From Umbilicaria muhlenbergii (lineage: Eukaryota; Ascomycota; Lecanoromycetes; Umbilicariales; Umbilicariaceae), in contig KK106986.1 of the NCBI GenBank assembly GCA_000611775.1, positions 2,099,551-2,163,550 of the forward strand: a stretch of 64,000 nt of DNA, read 5' to 3'. Positions 33,850-46,367 of this stretch are shown in pieces. Each line of letters starts with the position of its first letter. The stretch's first letter is position 1. The position numbers were made by a program, and so were the translations under genes. The notes beneath the pieces were generated by a model that worked only from the letters and a program-made list of their open reading frames with translations, did not search any database and had not been told where the DNA came from.

Positions 33850-35532
33850 GGGTAAGTGTGCAATCGGACGATGCGGAAATATGGACCGCGTCCTGTCAGA
33901 TCTCAGTGCGAAAGAACTAGGAGAACAGAGTTCCAGATCCACGCCACTTTGCTCCATCCGAACCGGGAAATGGATTTGCCCGTGCTGCAACTGCCGACGG
34001 GCCACGGCAATAGTCATCATGCCAGAGCCTGTAGCCTGTGAGCTGACCGTAGTACTCCGTACGGAAAACCTATAGCTAGTCATGCTAGCACTGCCCATAG
34101 GAGGTAAGCACGGAGTACGAGTACGATACTTCGTTCATTTACTTAGTATTGACTATTGAATCTGGACTGCTACTCGTAGCAATTGTTGGAACGTCCGCAC
34201 TTCAATGAGTGGCGTCCTGGGCTAGCTGGAGCCTTGCTAGCTCTACTATACTCCGGACTCCGGACTAAGTCCTTACTCTATGGATAATTAATGCTATTGT
34301 CATCGACTCATCGGAGGTTTGTGCACTGGCCGAACGAGACCTGCTTTACTTTGGCGGCCCTCAGCTACCTTGCGGACCTACGGCCAGCCATGGAGTGGCG
34401 ATTCCACGCTTACTCGGTACAGAAGGTATGCAAACATGGCCGAATGCGTACCAAGGGAAAAGGGTCGCAGTACCCGTACAGGCCAGGAAGTCCGGGATCT
34501 ACTGAGAACCGTTGCTGCTGTTGCGACAACCGTCACTGACTCGGCTCGACGATTGGATAAACGCTGCCTGGCGACCGTGCCATGGACAGCACAGTGGACA
34601 TCGTCGTGGAAACGTGGACAAATAATCGCAGCCTTCAATGCTCTGCCGTGCCCGCACCCCTGCGGAGCTGAAAGCAGCTCGCTGGGTACCGTGGGACGGC
34701 ATCGAGGACCCTCACACGGCACATGCACGGAGACGAGTCTGCTACACACTACCCACGGGATGACCCCCTGCCATCGCAACAAAACCCGAACGGCTCGTCG
34801 ATCCCACTCCCACCCCACGCCCACGAATTTCGCATTGCGTGCTTCTACATACAGCCGCACCGCACAAGCGCGACTTAGAGTCACACAAGATCCCACCCCC
34901 TGGTGTCTCGTGGAAGTCGATGACGCTTGTACACCGTTGACATTGGCTTCTTCGCTAACTGATGATGAGGTGAGCACTCCTTCTGCTGCCTCGGCCCTGT
35001 TTCAGTGCTGCAGCCAATGATCATGCTTCGCTCCGCTTTTGCAAACGCAGGAAAGAGTCCGGGTGCCCGGTCTTTCGAACACAGCTATATCGCTTCACAT
35101 CTCTGGCGTCGCCGTTTCCATCAATGAGGGCGTATGTTACTGATGAGCTCATCCAGTTATGGGCGCCGTTGTCTGGAGTGACCTGGTTGTTCCGGCCTGG
35201 CCTATTCTTACGTCGGCACTGACTGAGCGACGTATCTGGTACTGGCGTTATCAGAAGTGCACGTTGACAGACGACGTGAACGGATGTACCGATGAGCTTC
35301 TCTATGCAATATTTGCACCTCTTATATTGAGTCAGATGCTATAGTAGTGATACCTCTAAACACCTGCGATACGGGTCTCTTCTCCTTTGAGACCCTTGAA
35401 CGTCCATTTGGAAACTTGCTTTAGCAGTCTTGCATCCCTAGCATTCTGGCATTGCCCCCTCATTCCTCTATACTGCTCGTTCTTGCCCTTCATTTTTCTT
35501 TCCTGATGTTTCTCTCTCGTTCCCTTTCGCTC

Positions 35533-36169
35533 TCATTTCCTAGTGTCCACCACATTCCCTATGGTTCCTGTACCAACTTGGTTTCGGCCGTCATAAATGT
35601 CAAAGGACCCCCCCCCAAAGGTACTCTCCGTATGCATCCAATCCGCAAGGGCAAATATAGCAGAAGCCATAACACCCCACGTCGTTTGGTGATTATTCGC
35701 GTTCCATATCTGGAGGTTGACCAGACCGCCTACCTGCCAATTGAAAATACCGCCGTCCATCGCCGAGTCACCATATACCGAAAGATGGCTTAGTATCGAA
35801 TGGTACGCATCGTGCAATACATGCCAAAGGGGGTCCGGATCGACATGGTGTGTCACAGCAAATGTAATGTACGTTTGCGTACCAGGGCAACACCAAAGAA
35901 TATTTTTCACGCGCTTAGGGAGCTTAGGGAGCTTAAGATTTCCGGCTACGCCATGGAGCATACTGGAAGAGACGATGAATGTTACGGTCATTGATACCAA
36001 AAAATGGGAGCTTGAACGTGTTGACTTACGTCCCAGCTACGGTAGAAGGCGCATTATCACATACTTGGCTTCGAGCAGCTAACGCTTGGCCGAGTTCGAT
36101 TGGTGTTGCAATACTGACTGCAATAGACTGAGCCAAAGCTGCAACAGCGGTCAGAACGTGGACTCTCAT
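35533..36169 (-). CDS. Small secreted protein of unknown function
   Basis: Exons 36169-36030 and 35962-35533 with a 67-nt intron (GTAAGT...TTCCAG) joined in phase to 189 residues. A clear signal peptide occupies about residues 1-22 (MRVHVLTAVAALAQSIAVSI...). The mature part contains ILWCCPGTQTYITFAV, DPLWHVLHDAYHSILSHL, GDSAMDGGIFNWQVGGL and IWNANNHQTTWGVMASAI, followed by FDIYDGRNQVGTG. This Gly/Asn/Trp pattern matches a conserved family of small fungal secreted proteins with no assigned activity, as far as I can tell. It has few cysteines, so it is not a classic cysteine-rich effector. It stands alone in a gene-poor region. A C-run at 35608-35617 codes for glycines; a miscount there would alter the C-terminus. 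Confidence 0.75.
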
Positions 36170-39100
36170 GCTGGCTCAAGGACCGATAGGCGAGAACCCG
36201 GGGCAAGTGTGCAATAGACTAGAAAGCGTCGAGGACCCTATGACTTGCCGATGGACATAGGGTTAGGTTTGAAATCCATAGGCTGGGCGCTGAACAAATC
36301 CACGTCTTTGCTAGCACACCTCTCTCTCTACTTATGTTCTGGACTCACTTACTCTCCAGAAGCGCAAAAGCTGTGCAATCTTCCCGCGCAAGAGCCGAGC
36401 CAGTTTGACAATGAAGTCGCCTATACTCTGTGTTCGTGGTGGAAAGCATTTCCCATGTTTCAAGGTAGTTCTTATCGGATGATGTTTCAACTGTTCAGAT
36501 GCACCTAGTGTCATCACACAACATACCCTTCTCGAGCGGCATGGAAAGCGGTGTTACGAAGCACCCTAAGTGTCCCGCAAGCTCTCGGAATCCCAATGCC
36601 ACTCACTCGGGGCACGTATGCGTTCGTTTTGCAGTCGGGACTGAATCTCGTGCGACAGTACAGAGGCCTTGCATATATGGAACCTGATGCGCAAGCATCC
36701 CAATACATCGTTCTTACGAGTCACGTCACGACCTAGATACTGGCCAGTTCGGAGCAATATCCGGGTGGGCCATTCTGCTTTTCCGCCTCTCAAGGGATTC
36801 CGCGCGTTGTCGATACCGCGCTGTATTGCCCCCCACACCCTCTCCCCACACTCGCAGCCGCAGCGGTAAGCGCGCGAATTAGGTTGGCACAAGACGACCT
36901 GCTCCTTAATTTCTCATTTGCGGGCGCCGGCGACGCTTACGATGCGAACTGCCGTCCGGTTACCCAAATGGACTCCGCCATTATGCCGATATCCAGCCAG
37001 TTAGCCAACCAAGTCGAAGAATCCATTTACCGGAATCCCATGCTCGAACTTGCAGCTCTTGCGGGGTATCAAAATAAATTACCGGTAGTGAAACTCCAAA
37101 CATCGTCAAACTTGGATTGCTTCAAGAAGCGACGCCGCATTCTCTTCTGCAGCGACTAAGGCAAGCTAAAGGATGATACGGACCCACCGTGCTACAGACC
37201 TTATAGAGAACCCCTTGCAAGGTACATCCACAAGATCCAAACTTGCACCAAGACCGAGTACCGACAGTTCTTCAGTGATCTCGCTCCACATATTGTATGT
37301 ACGTCCGATGTATACTTTCTCTTCGTACATAAGCCTACCAATAACCCTATTCAGTGTACCGGGTATTAGATCATCCCTCGTGCAGATAGCTTTGCACATC
37401 AACGCGCGCGACACATGGAACCCCCACACGCGCTCGTAGGATCCGCATCATCGAACATGTCCGAAGTGTGGATCTGAACTCGTGGACATGTAGAGTCGTG
37501 CACTTGCCTCGAATAAGCTCGTACCCTACCGGCTGACCGATTCTGATGCAGCAGCACCCTCAATGCATAAGCTTCCGCCCCATGCATTACATCCACCTTA
37601 CCTATTGAGGCCCGGCGGGTTCGAGAATCCACCAGATGCAAGCATATTACATGCGTCTCTAGGAAGCACTTCATGCTCCCTACGGAATACCCGTTGCCTT
37701 GAACTCTATCAACATCTCTTATACCACCTCCGTGGTCCGATACATCCATAACCGTTCACCAGCCCGAATCAAGCACTCACCCTAATCACACCCCATCATC
37801 GAAGCTACGGCATCAATCGCCTACCTACCGTATGCATCACTAGGTCATGACGCCTCATACAACCCTACCGTTCAGCCTGCCAGAAGTCTTACCTCGTACC
37901 CTTCTCTCCCGCTCCGTTCCTGGCCCGTTTCCCTGGTATCCACTTCCTTCGGACCGGGTAACACATCGAATGCCGGCGGAATCGAGGCATCTACCATGCA
38001 ACGATATTAGACTCTGTTACCTACCGCTCAAGTGGCCTTCCGTGATCCGGAATCTCGATTGACCCATGGTAGTACATTCAGGACCCTCTAAACACCCTCA
38101 TGCCATCATTTGGTACCAATCAGTTCTTCTAGGTCACCATGGCTTGCATACTCTTTGCAGGAATGCTTTCTTAACCGTCTCCACTTTCCCTGGTATCTTT
38201 GCCGTTTCTTACCCGGAACCTGCCTTTAAGACGTTTCCTCTGATCAAATAATAACAATCTCGGCGGGGACTATGTATTTCCCATGCGTCGATGTCGATTT
38301 ACATCCACGCACCTCCCAACTTGTACTCAGGCGCATTTTACCACAGTTGGCCAACAAGTAAATGAAGCGCAATTTTCGAAGGACATTCCCACAACATGAG
38401 CAAAACCAAATTGTCTTCAGCCGCACAGTGGACCTACATAAGCTTTGAAGCTGGGAGGCTTTTTACACCTGCGTCGGACTGTGAAATCGTCCAGCTGAAA
38501 ATCTGCAGGTTCAAGGATTCGCACTCTAAAGAAACCCGCCTCCTCAGCCTGAACCCAACAGGACGGTATATTGGCATTCCACCAGGCCAATCTCTTGCCT
38601 TGGCTCCCCTCCTTCCCGAGCAGCAGACCCTCACATGATCAGAAATAGTACCACCCTCATCCGCTGAGTCATCACGCCATGCATAATCGAGGCTTCCTCC
38701 ACATCCCCAAGCCGGCTAATAAGGCTCTGCTTGGGACCATTACGAGGCCTCATACTCTTGCCGCAGAAACTGTATCACCGTCGTCCCAACACTTTGGTTC
38801 CCTGGTATCGTCCCAGCCCACCCCTCTTCTGAACACCGAGGCTGCACTCACAATGCCGGCGCGATTCATCTATTGGCCATCTGCACCGATCTCTTGACAA
38901 CAAGTATATACTTGGACTCTATTCATAGGTACCTCGAGCTGCTTGATGCGACGTTACAATGAGACAACGCGACCACACCACCTTCTTTCCCCAGAGGCTC
39001 TTCCTCCGATCACACCAACGACCATGCCACATACCTTGAAACCAACCATCCCCCATCAAGTCGCCCTCCGCTTCCCCTTCGACGACCCAACCGGTACCAG

Positions 39101-39993
39101 CTCCCCCGCAGAACATGCGCGCTTCCCAGCCTCGTCTGCGCTTCAATGTTCAAGTAAGGCGAACGACCGCGCACGCCTCACTCCTCATGCGGCTCACGCC
39201 TCGCAGAACCTCTACCGTCACTCCGTCACCTTCCCCAGTTTCTCTTCCTCCCGGGTAAACAACCCCCAGTCTTCGCACCCGCCCATTTTCTACGCCCTTC
39301 ATCTGCTTCTTCCATCTGACCATCATCCCCATTCGCCTCCCTCTCCCATCTAAACCGCGCGCCCACCTCCGCCTCGCCTTGCCTTCCCTCCTATCCCATA
39401 TCCACACTCCAAACCCACTCAAACACACAAACCGCGCTCCATCCCCAACCCTCTCACCCAACCCAACACTATCACCCAAACAACCACCCTCCGTCCCCCC
39501 TACCACCCTCCCAAAAGCCGCGCCCTCCGCCCCCAAACCCAAGTCCCAGTTGCACACCACACCAGCGCAACCCGCAGCCCTGCGGAAACGGCTCGGGCGT
39601 GCTCGCTCGCTCGGCAAAAGAATCAAGGCGTGGGTGTAGTGGGGTCGAAGGAAAAACATCGTCTACGAATGAGTGTGCTGTGATGGGAAAAGGGGATGAG
39701 CCGATCGGTCGAGGACGATTACGCGATGATAGGTAGTGGGGAGCGCATAGTTGGGAAGATGTGGAAATGAGATGAGAAGGAAAGGATGTGTACTGCGTCT
39801 GAGTCAATAGATCCAGTTACGGCATACGTATCACTGTGTGGGGACAAAGCTTAGAACAGACAAAATGGAAAGCATGTAGACAATTGCATTCGGACTTGAT
39901 TCGTGACTTAGCCGTACGCGACCCTATCCGTAGCTAAGCTACCTAGCAGCCCTCGCTTCACGGCCTAGCCCGTACACCCCCTAAGTAGAGCGA
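36170..39993. other. Gene-poor stretch, no gene assigned
   Basis: 3.8 kb without a recognised gene. At 39024-39330 on the plus strand a spliced small protein is possible (donor GTAAGG at 39154, acceptor GCAG at 39206, stop near 39320), but nothing supports it beyond splice-like sites. The stretch 36500-38650 shows only short frames. Confidence 0.4.
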
Positions 39994-41350
39994 CTAAACC
40001 TCATGCAAAACCTTCGCAAACGTCTCCGCCGCCCTCTCCGGCTTCCCCGCATCCAGCTTCTCCTGCCCCAATTTCCCCTCACTAAAAGCCTTCGCGTACG
40101 GGTTCAACCGAAGCAAGACCTGTTTATTCCTCAACGGGTTCTTCTTCTGCACGCCCGCCCTCTTCGTCTTCGCTTCTCCCTTGGCCGGACGCACCACGGC
40201 CTGGACTTCGGACGAGTTGATCAGCCGGCCGATATCGGCGTTGGAGACGACGTTCGAGGGCAGGAGGAAATCCTTCTTCAGCGCGGACGGGGTGGTAGTA
40301 GAGCCGTAGATGTCGTCGAGCGCGGCGAAGGCGGAGGAGGTCCAGATGATAAAGCGGCCGAGATGGCCACCTGGTGCGAGCTGAAGGAGGTTGAGGGCGA
40401 AGACGGACGAGGTCTCGACGCCGGGGATGTTGCGGAAGGCACGGACGAGCTCCTTGCCGTCGGTGTCCGGGTTGTAGACGACCAAGGGGCCGCGGCGCTG
40501 GACGTGGCGACGGCCGCGTAATTTGCCCTTGCCGGCGCGGAGTTTGCGGGATTTAGTGACTTTGGTGACGTCGGGGCCTGCGCCGACGGCTTTGAGGAGA
40601 CCGAGCGCGGCGGAGGTTTTGCCGATGGCGGCGCCTTCGAAGGCCTGGGAGGCGATGACGAGGGGGACTTCGGGGACGGTCGAGATGCGGTGGCCACGGG
40701 CTTGGAGGAGGGCAGGGACGGAAGAGGCGGCCAAGGCAGAGGTGGTTGCGAAACGCCTGGGACTTTGTCAGTATGAGTCGATGCGTAAAATCTTGTTGTG
40801 ACGTACTTCTGGCCGAGGTTGATCTTCTGGTGCCACTTCCTCCACACCTTTGTAGGCGCGAACATACGACCCGAGCGACACATGTTACCGAAGGCAGCTT
40901 GACCGGCACGGTGGGTACCTCCACCAGAGACACGAGGAATACGAGCGACAGCGCGACCTATACGATTCAGAATATCAGCTTCTGGTCTAGCATTTTTAAA
41001 TCAGGTCTTTCGCTGGCATTTTCCCAAGCCCCCTTTGTATCATCCCAACAACACCTATATCGTAATGTGCGCAAAGAGCTTTTTACTGACCGGTACCCCA
41101 CGACTCAGCAGAAGTTTGATGGCCGGCCTTCTCGCTCACAGCATACGGCTGTCTCTTATTCTTCGCCATTCCAGTGTGTACCGACCTATGCTAACCATCA
41201 GCGCCTCATTGCTAGCGTTTCAAACCGTATGAAGCCATACTGAACAATGTCCGGGCGGATTGGTGCTCTGAACACCGCCGGGAGCGGGTGGGTGGATCCA
41301 CTGGGACTGCCATCAGCTCCAGTGATGGAGACAGTGGGACGGCTCGTCAT
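39994..41350 (-). CDS. RPL4: 60S ribosomal protein L4 (uL4)
   Basis: Core protein of the large cytosolic ribosomal subunit; its long loop lines the peptide exit tunnel. Four exons on the minus strand: 41350-41241, 41185-41091, 40957-40807 and 40756-39994, with introns of 55, 133 and 50 nt, all in phase, giving 372 residues. The sequence is unmistakable: [11 protein letters not shown] near the start, [15 protein letters not shown] across the first junction, [63 protein letters not shown] across the third, [11 protein letters not shown], and [18 protein letters not shown] near the C-terminus. The length matches eukaryotic uL4. The compact multi-intron 5' half is typical of fungal ribosomal protein genes. 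Confidence 0.97.
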
Positions 41351-42845
41351 TCTGGCGGCGTTGATGGGAATAGGTCAATGTTGTCGGTATCGTCGAAATG
41401 GTGAGGTTCTTCAAGTTCAGTTTGATTTACGCTAACGACTGTGGGATGGACGGGAAGGGCCGAAGCCCTCTGCTTAGTAAGTGTGGTCTCCCAAACTTCG
41501 GTTCTCAGGGTGGGGAGCACGCCGGGCTTGCCAGGTAACATACCTTATGTACAATGTCGCAGAGAGTGGCTTCAATCAATGGGATTCGTCCTCGTGCCCT
41601 GTCCTAGATGGTTGACTTCCGCAGTGGCCCACTGGAAATGTCGAGCGCAATAGCAGTTCGCCTCAGAGGAGCAAATTCCGGTCTCAACCGCAGAGACACG
41701 ATTGATTCATCACCATGCTGGGCCCGGGCGCGCCTCGCTGGTTCTTCTTTACTTGCCTACAATATGCATGGCCGTTCTCATTGTTCGCTTCCATACAGCT
41801 ATGGTACTTATGAGTTAATAAACCACGCCAGCAATGCTTGCTGCCCAAGATGCTACTTGCTATCTGAGCGGTTTCCCTTGCGCTCATCCATAAGAGCTTC
41901 AGTAGAAGGGGGGCTGTTTGGGTGGCGGTTGTCAAACCACGCCCTTGTTGCGATGAACATCGACTGGGCTGATGTCATTTCTGTACAGGTAAGGTTTATG
42001 GTCTTAAGTCTACATTATCTGAGCCGTCTGGCTTCGACGTTGTTGTCCTAAGGGATGTCAGGCCATATAACCTGCAATGTCCTCGAATAATCTCATGCCC
42101 GGAGATAGTGGGATCTGCAGACGAGACGCAAACAGAAGTGCGCCTAATGGTATCCCGAGATAGACGAAACAGGTGTGGAGAGCTGCTCTTGTTCCTAGAC
42201 CTATTGGTTGGTATTGTAAGTGAATTGCTCACTCGATATAGCCTGGGAGGTCCTCCGTAACTTTCAAACGGCCAACCTCATGTTGACATACATCAATAAA
42301 CAATGACTCTGCTTTTTTGTCCTTAGGTACCAACGTTCCGTACAACTTCTGTTTTGGCGGTTCTCAACCATGTTCATTCATTGTGGTGATCGCTTACATC
42401 ACCAGCATTCCTCTGAATTACTGTCCCGCCTAACAGCCAAACGAACCATCGAGTTCGATAGCAGTCCGCAATTGGGACTTGGGGTATTCCCTTGGAGCTA
42501 ACCACGAACGTAAGATGGAGGAGCATTACAATTATAGTGATATGTCAGAAAGTATTGAGAGCTGTCGAAGTTGCAACTCGTGGCGTTGCTGGATATCCCT
42601 TTCATTGTTGATTTTCTACCCAGGGGCCCCCTTCGATTCTCTCCTTTCAAACCTATTAATCAACTTGATGGTGTACCTGCAGCTCCAACAAAGACAGAAG
42701 TACTCTCGTCCTGGGCCGCGCTTTTGCTTTCAGCAGTGCTAGATACACTAAGCAGCCCCACAAAGAGGACTGGTGAAGTACATCTGCCGTCATTACGTCC
42801 CCTTTCTGCGTTAGCCAGCTCAGGAACACTCCCACAACTCAAATT
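41351..42845. other. RPL4 upstream region and intergenic DNA
   Basis: About 1.5 kb between divergent features, holding the RPL4 promoter at its left end. No specific element or gene recognised. Confidence 0.45.
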
Positions 42846-44730
42846 ATGGATCAGTCAGGCAAAGAAAATTTAACTTCAGGGCGTTCGCGCCCTATACTCA
42901 TCGAACTCCCGTCTGATATCTTCGTTGACATCCTTGACAGATTGTCGAACCGTGATGCCTTTAGATTATCTCTCACTTGCAAGGCCTTTCGCTGCGCCCC
43001 GTTAATACTCAGCGCCATTTATGCAGAGCCGTTCACCCACAAGGATCTTGAGGAACACTGCGTTAAGCCTGAACTTCAACTCGCAGACCCTTCTAGAGGA
43101 ACGACCAATTACGACTCTATCAAGACACACTGGTATGGTTTCAACAGTAGCTTGAATCAACAGACAGGATCGTTCGTACGCCGATTAACTCTTTGGAGAA
43201 ATTCCTCTCGGGAATGTTTGCTACGTTACCAGGACCTCTGCCCTTATCTCCGCTCAGTTGACTTCACGGACATCACTAGTATTGGCTCTGCTCGCCAAAA
43301 GTATATCGCAGGCCCTCGTCATTGCCAACACGAGGATTGTAAGTAGGAGAAGTGTTGCAGTATAACACGTTGGGAGCATGTCCTAGAGTGTAGCAGTCTT
43401 CTCAGTCGCCTCAGCAGTGTCCAGCTAAGGTTCGATGGAATTGACCTTTGGATCGGTAGAGAAGAAAGTCAGACCGAGCTCCTTGCTTTACAACTCCATA
43501 CGCTCTTAAGGACCGCCCAGGACCTCCAGAGCATCGAAATTTGTGGCTCTTATGAAGGAATGATCATTTGGAATGCGCTTTCTGACTTTATATACCCCCA
43601 AAACGCCATACTCTCTGATGCTCCGTCGAGCCTCCAAGTACTAAGACTTAACAATCTCCATGGCATGGTGCGCAACCTGAAGATGTTTTTCGAACCGCTT
43701 GAGGCCCTTTCTCAGCTTAAGACTAGCGCTATCCATTAACGCCAATCAAGCCTTTCTGGACAGAGAGAGAAATGAACCCTGGTGTCAGAAGTGGCTGGAA
43801 ACGCCCGGCAATGGTCAAGAAGCTGTCATACGCGACAGTACAATTCGCACTGTGAAAGATTACCTCACCGATCTCCGAACCATAACCGCAAATCGCAGGT
43901 GGAATATCGAATGCCTTGACAGCCCCGAAGACTATCCACTAGACCCCCGCGCGTTATATCCCCTCATGTCCGACTCCGAAAAGCATCTACTAGACTGGCT
44001 TCACCAACGCTTCGCCTGGAACCCAGTTTTCACCTGGGAATTCAACATGCGTAGTGAGGTTCGTCCTCTTACTGAAGAAGATCACATGGAAGTTGGTGAG
44101 CCACAGCCCGATCAAGCCCTATTTACCCTGTCTCCCGAAAGCCAAGAAGCAGACTTCAAATCCTGCCGTACTCTTTTCCACGCCATAAAAGCCATAGGCG
44201 CCCCAGTGCAGCTCTTACTATTAGGGCATCCCTGCCACGGCATGCTCCTCGACCCGGTCTACGACTTTAACCCCGAAATATCAGCGGACCCAAACATCGA
44301 CTTCAGATCTTGGTACCTGGACCGCATCGGCGACCTTGTAGATGACTTGCACATCATATAGAGCGCAAATGCACCAGATCTCAGTTCCGGCCGTGATCCT
44401 CAGGGGCTTGAATATTTCAGGACGTGGGAGAGAATGCGACTCGAAAATGAGAGGCCACGCTTAAGCGGTTTGTGGCCGCAATTCGCAGACACCTTTCCAG
44501 TCTTGAGACGGTTGAACCTACTACGCATGCCCTCGGATCTGTATCCGGCCAAGGACAATGATGAATTTATTGACACGGTCTTGCCCGGAAACGGTTGGAT
44601 CGTCAAGCGCTCCAAGGACGAATTCAACAACTTCAACGACAGAACTTATTTCTCGAGAACGTTTGTGCGGGCAGATGCTGGTGGCAAGCTCGATGCCGTC
44701 GTCACCTCGACGGCTGCATTGGAATTATAG
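42846..44730 (+). pseudogene. F-box protein pseudogene
   Basis: Remains of an F-box/leucine-rich type protein of about 628 codons, which would have served as a substrate adaptor in an SCF ubiquitin ligase. The F-box is near the N-terminus: PILIELPSDIFVDILDRLSN followed by FRLSLTCKAFRC. The frame is broken by TAG at 43344-43346, after which the same frame continues with protein-like sequence (SSLLSRLSSVQLRFDGIDLW, LQSIEICGSYEG). A one-base-type frameshift follows within 43699-43739 (LALSINANQAFLDRERNE in the next frame), then TAG at 44359-44361, again with the frame continuing (GLEYFRTWERMRLENE) to a final TAG at 44728. No intron of plausible size removes these stops in phase. The damage is therefore likely real, or else a cluster of sequence errors. 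Confidence 0.8.
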
Positions 44731-46367
44731 TGTCGCTACTCAATGCGGATTTCGCCGTTGCAGTCCAGACGGAATCACTCGGTGACTAGCGAGGCAGGGA
44801 AGTTTGGTTTTGGCTTTCATTTCACTGTAAGGGGCGGAGGCGGGGGAAGTCCGAGGTTTGGGATATCAGGTGTACGGAAGGCAGTCTCCAGCGGGGGATC
44901 CTCGCAGTAACGCAACATGGGAAGCGTGATACGAGTCCGCTGGAGTGGGGGCTTGTAAAGATCGGTGACTTCAAGGTATCCCTACAATCAACGGAATCTT
45001 TCTTCATTATTGCGAACTCCCAGTTGGGAATTGGCACTCGTTGAAGTCCCTAATTTCTGGCCATTGACAAAGAAAACGAGCAACAACTCCAGACCCCTTT
45101 GTTCTTCCGAGGTACGAGTACCACCAAAAAGATCCCGTGTTCGGCGATCCACAGGTTGGGTTTCTGTTCCTATTGGCGTAATACCCCCAAAGTAGATCAG
45201 CGTGCCGGATATTGTTGGAAGATTGTCGCTCCAGGTTGATGACGACGTTAGGAGAATTGGACTAGAAGCAGACAGTCTGACTGCTTTTGCGTGAGGTATC
45301 AGTCATAGAGGTTTGTTTGAGGAACCTCGTCCTGAGCCTTGTAGGCTTCGTCTCTTCGCGTAGCATATTATCCGTTAATCATGTCCGCAGGTCTGAATTC
45401 AGAGCGGTTATGACCTGATGCACTGAATCGTAGCACCTCTCTGAGCGTCCACCGAGGATCCTATAGAAGTCGGCTAACGACCCCCTAGAGTACCCCCTCA
45501 AAATATGTATGACCGTGGAGTGCCATGTTTCCGTATTATTACCTCAGAGTACCCTCCCCTGCACTGACATAACTCCTCGGGGGTATTCTCTGTCTCTCTT
45601 AGACAAAAGCGCACTTTTCAACTATCTAGGATATCTATTTAGAACGTCTTATTTCGAACTTGAAATGTAGAAAACAAGGCACAAAATAAGGCTGGAAGAA
45701 GCAGGGAAAGCGCAAGAACGCAGACTTCTAGACTGCAATAAATCGAATCTCAACGAAGGAGGGGTGCTCTGAGGTAATGCTACGGAGAAAAGATACTCTT
45801 GGGTTGTGCTCTCGAGGGAAAAGGGGGTTTACTCAGGGGTCATTAGCCGCCCCATTACAGCTGGCTTGCCGCCGCCGCCGCCGCCTCTGCTGTCAACGTA
45901 ACCTCCGCCCTCCCACTCATCTACCAAATACTGGGCCGCGCCCCAGCCAACGAAGTGCTATCAAAATCGCTACAGCCTGGCAGGTAGGTTGCTACCTCTG
46001 TTACATGCCACTGAGGTGGAGATCTAGCTTGATTAGTCAAGGACGTTACACACGTCAAGCATCCAAGGCATATGCCTGACTTGCCAGCCACCAGTCACAA
46101 CTGGAACTTGTTGTGCACAAGGGCCTGTGAACTCACGGAGGACGCGGAGCTAATGAAGCGGACTGTCTGCCACACTGCTGCCACCTCCATTTTTTTGATG
46201 ACTGCTAAAGGAAACGGAATAGCGGTCTTCAATAAGGTACCCAGAAAAACAGATGGGGTATTAATAACATCCAAGCCAAATTAGCGCCGTTGTAGAAAGA
46301 CAAACGCCGTAGCTCCTTTGTGAACAGATTGAAAAGCTCCACGAAGATCCCCCTTAAATACCTTCAC
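44731..46367. other. Intergenic with an inverted-repeat element
   Basis: No complete gene. A plus-strand frame at about 44789-45046 reads like protein (GKSEVWDIRCTEGSLQRG, EWGLVKIGDFKVSLQSTES) but has no start and was not recognised. A 241-bp inverted-repeat unit lies at 45538-45778. Confidence 0.45.
45538..45778. mobile_element. Possible MITE-like element with terminal inverted repeats
   Basis: ATTACCTCAGAGTACCCTCC at 45538-45557 is matched in inverted orientation at about 45759-45778, whose reverse complement starts ATTACCTCAGAGCACCCCTCC. The unit is 241 bp and has no coding capacity, as in non-autonomous DNA elements. No target-site duplication is clear at the ends, which keeps confidence moderate. 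Confidence 0.45.

Larger units (their letters stand above)
30000..35532. other. Large gene-free stretch with repeat tracts
   Basis: 5.5 kb with no convincing gene. It contains a short zinc-cluster-like frame at 30077-30150 (MEDQRCQTSAFCRCHKIKEKC when read through), a heptamer repeat (31735-31761), a hexamer repeat (33774-33849) and an inverted pair GTACTCCGT / ACGGAGTAC around 34052-34124, a motif frequent in fungal DNA. Minus-strand frames at 31421-32086 and 32801-33106 lack clear domains. Confidence 0.45.

Noticed and set aside
33706-34098. Minus-strand frame with a Leu-Ala membrane-like run
   Set aside because: The hydrophobic run is produced by the GCCAAC hexamer repeat.
34052-34124. Inverted GTACTCCGT/ACGGAGTAC pair as a transposon end
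   Set aside because: This motif is common in fungal intergenic DNA, the arms are short and no element body was seen.
39024-39639. Two proline-rich plus-strand frames as one hypothetical gene
   Set aside because: Frames could not be joined by an in-phase intron to the basic C-terminal part; an 80-residue spliced product is possible but unsupported.
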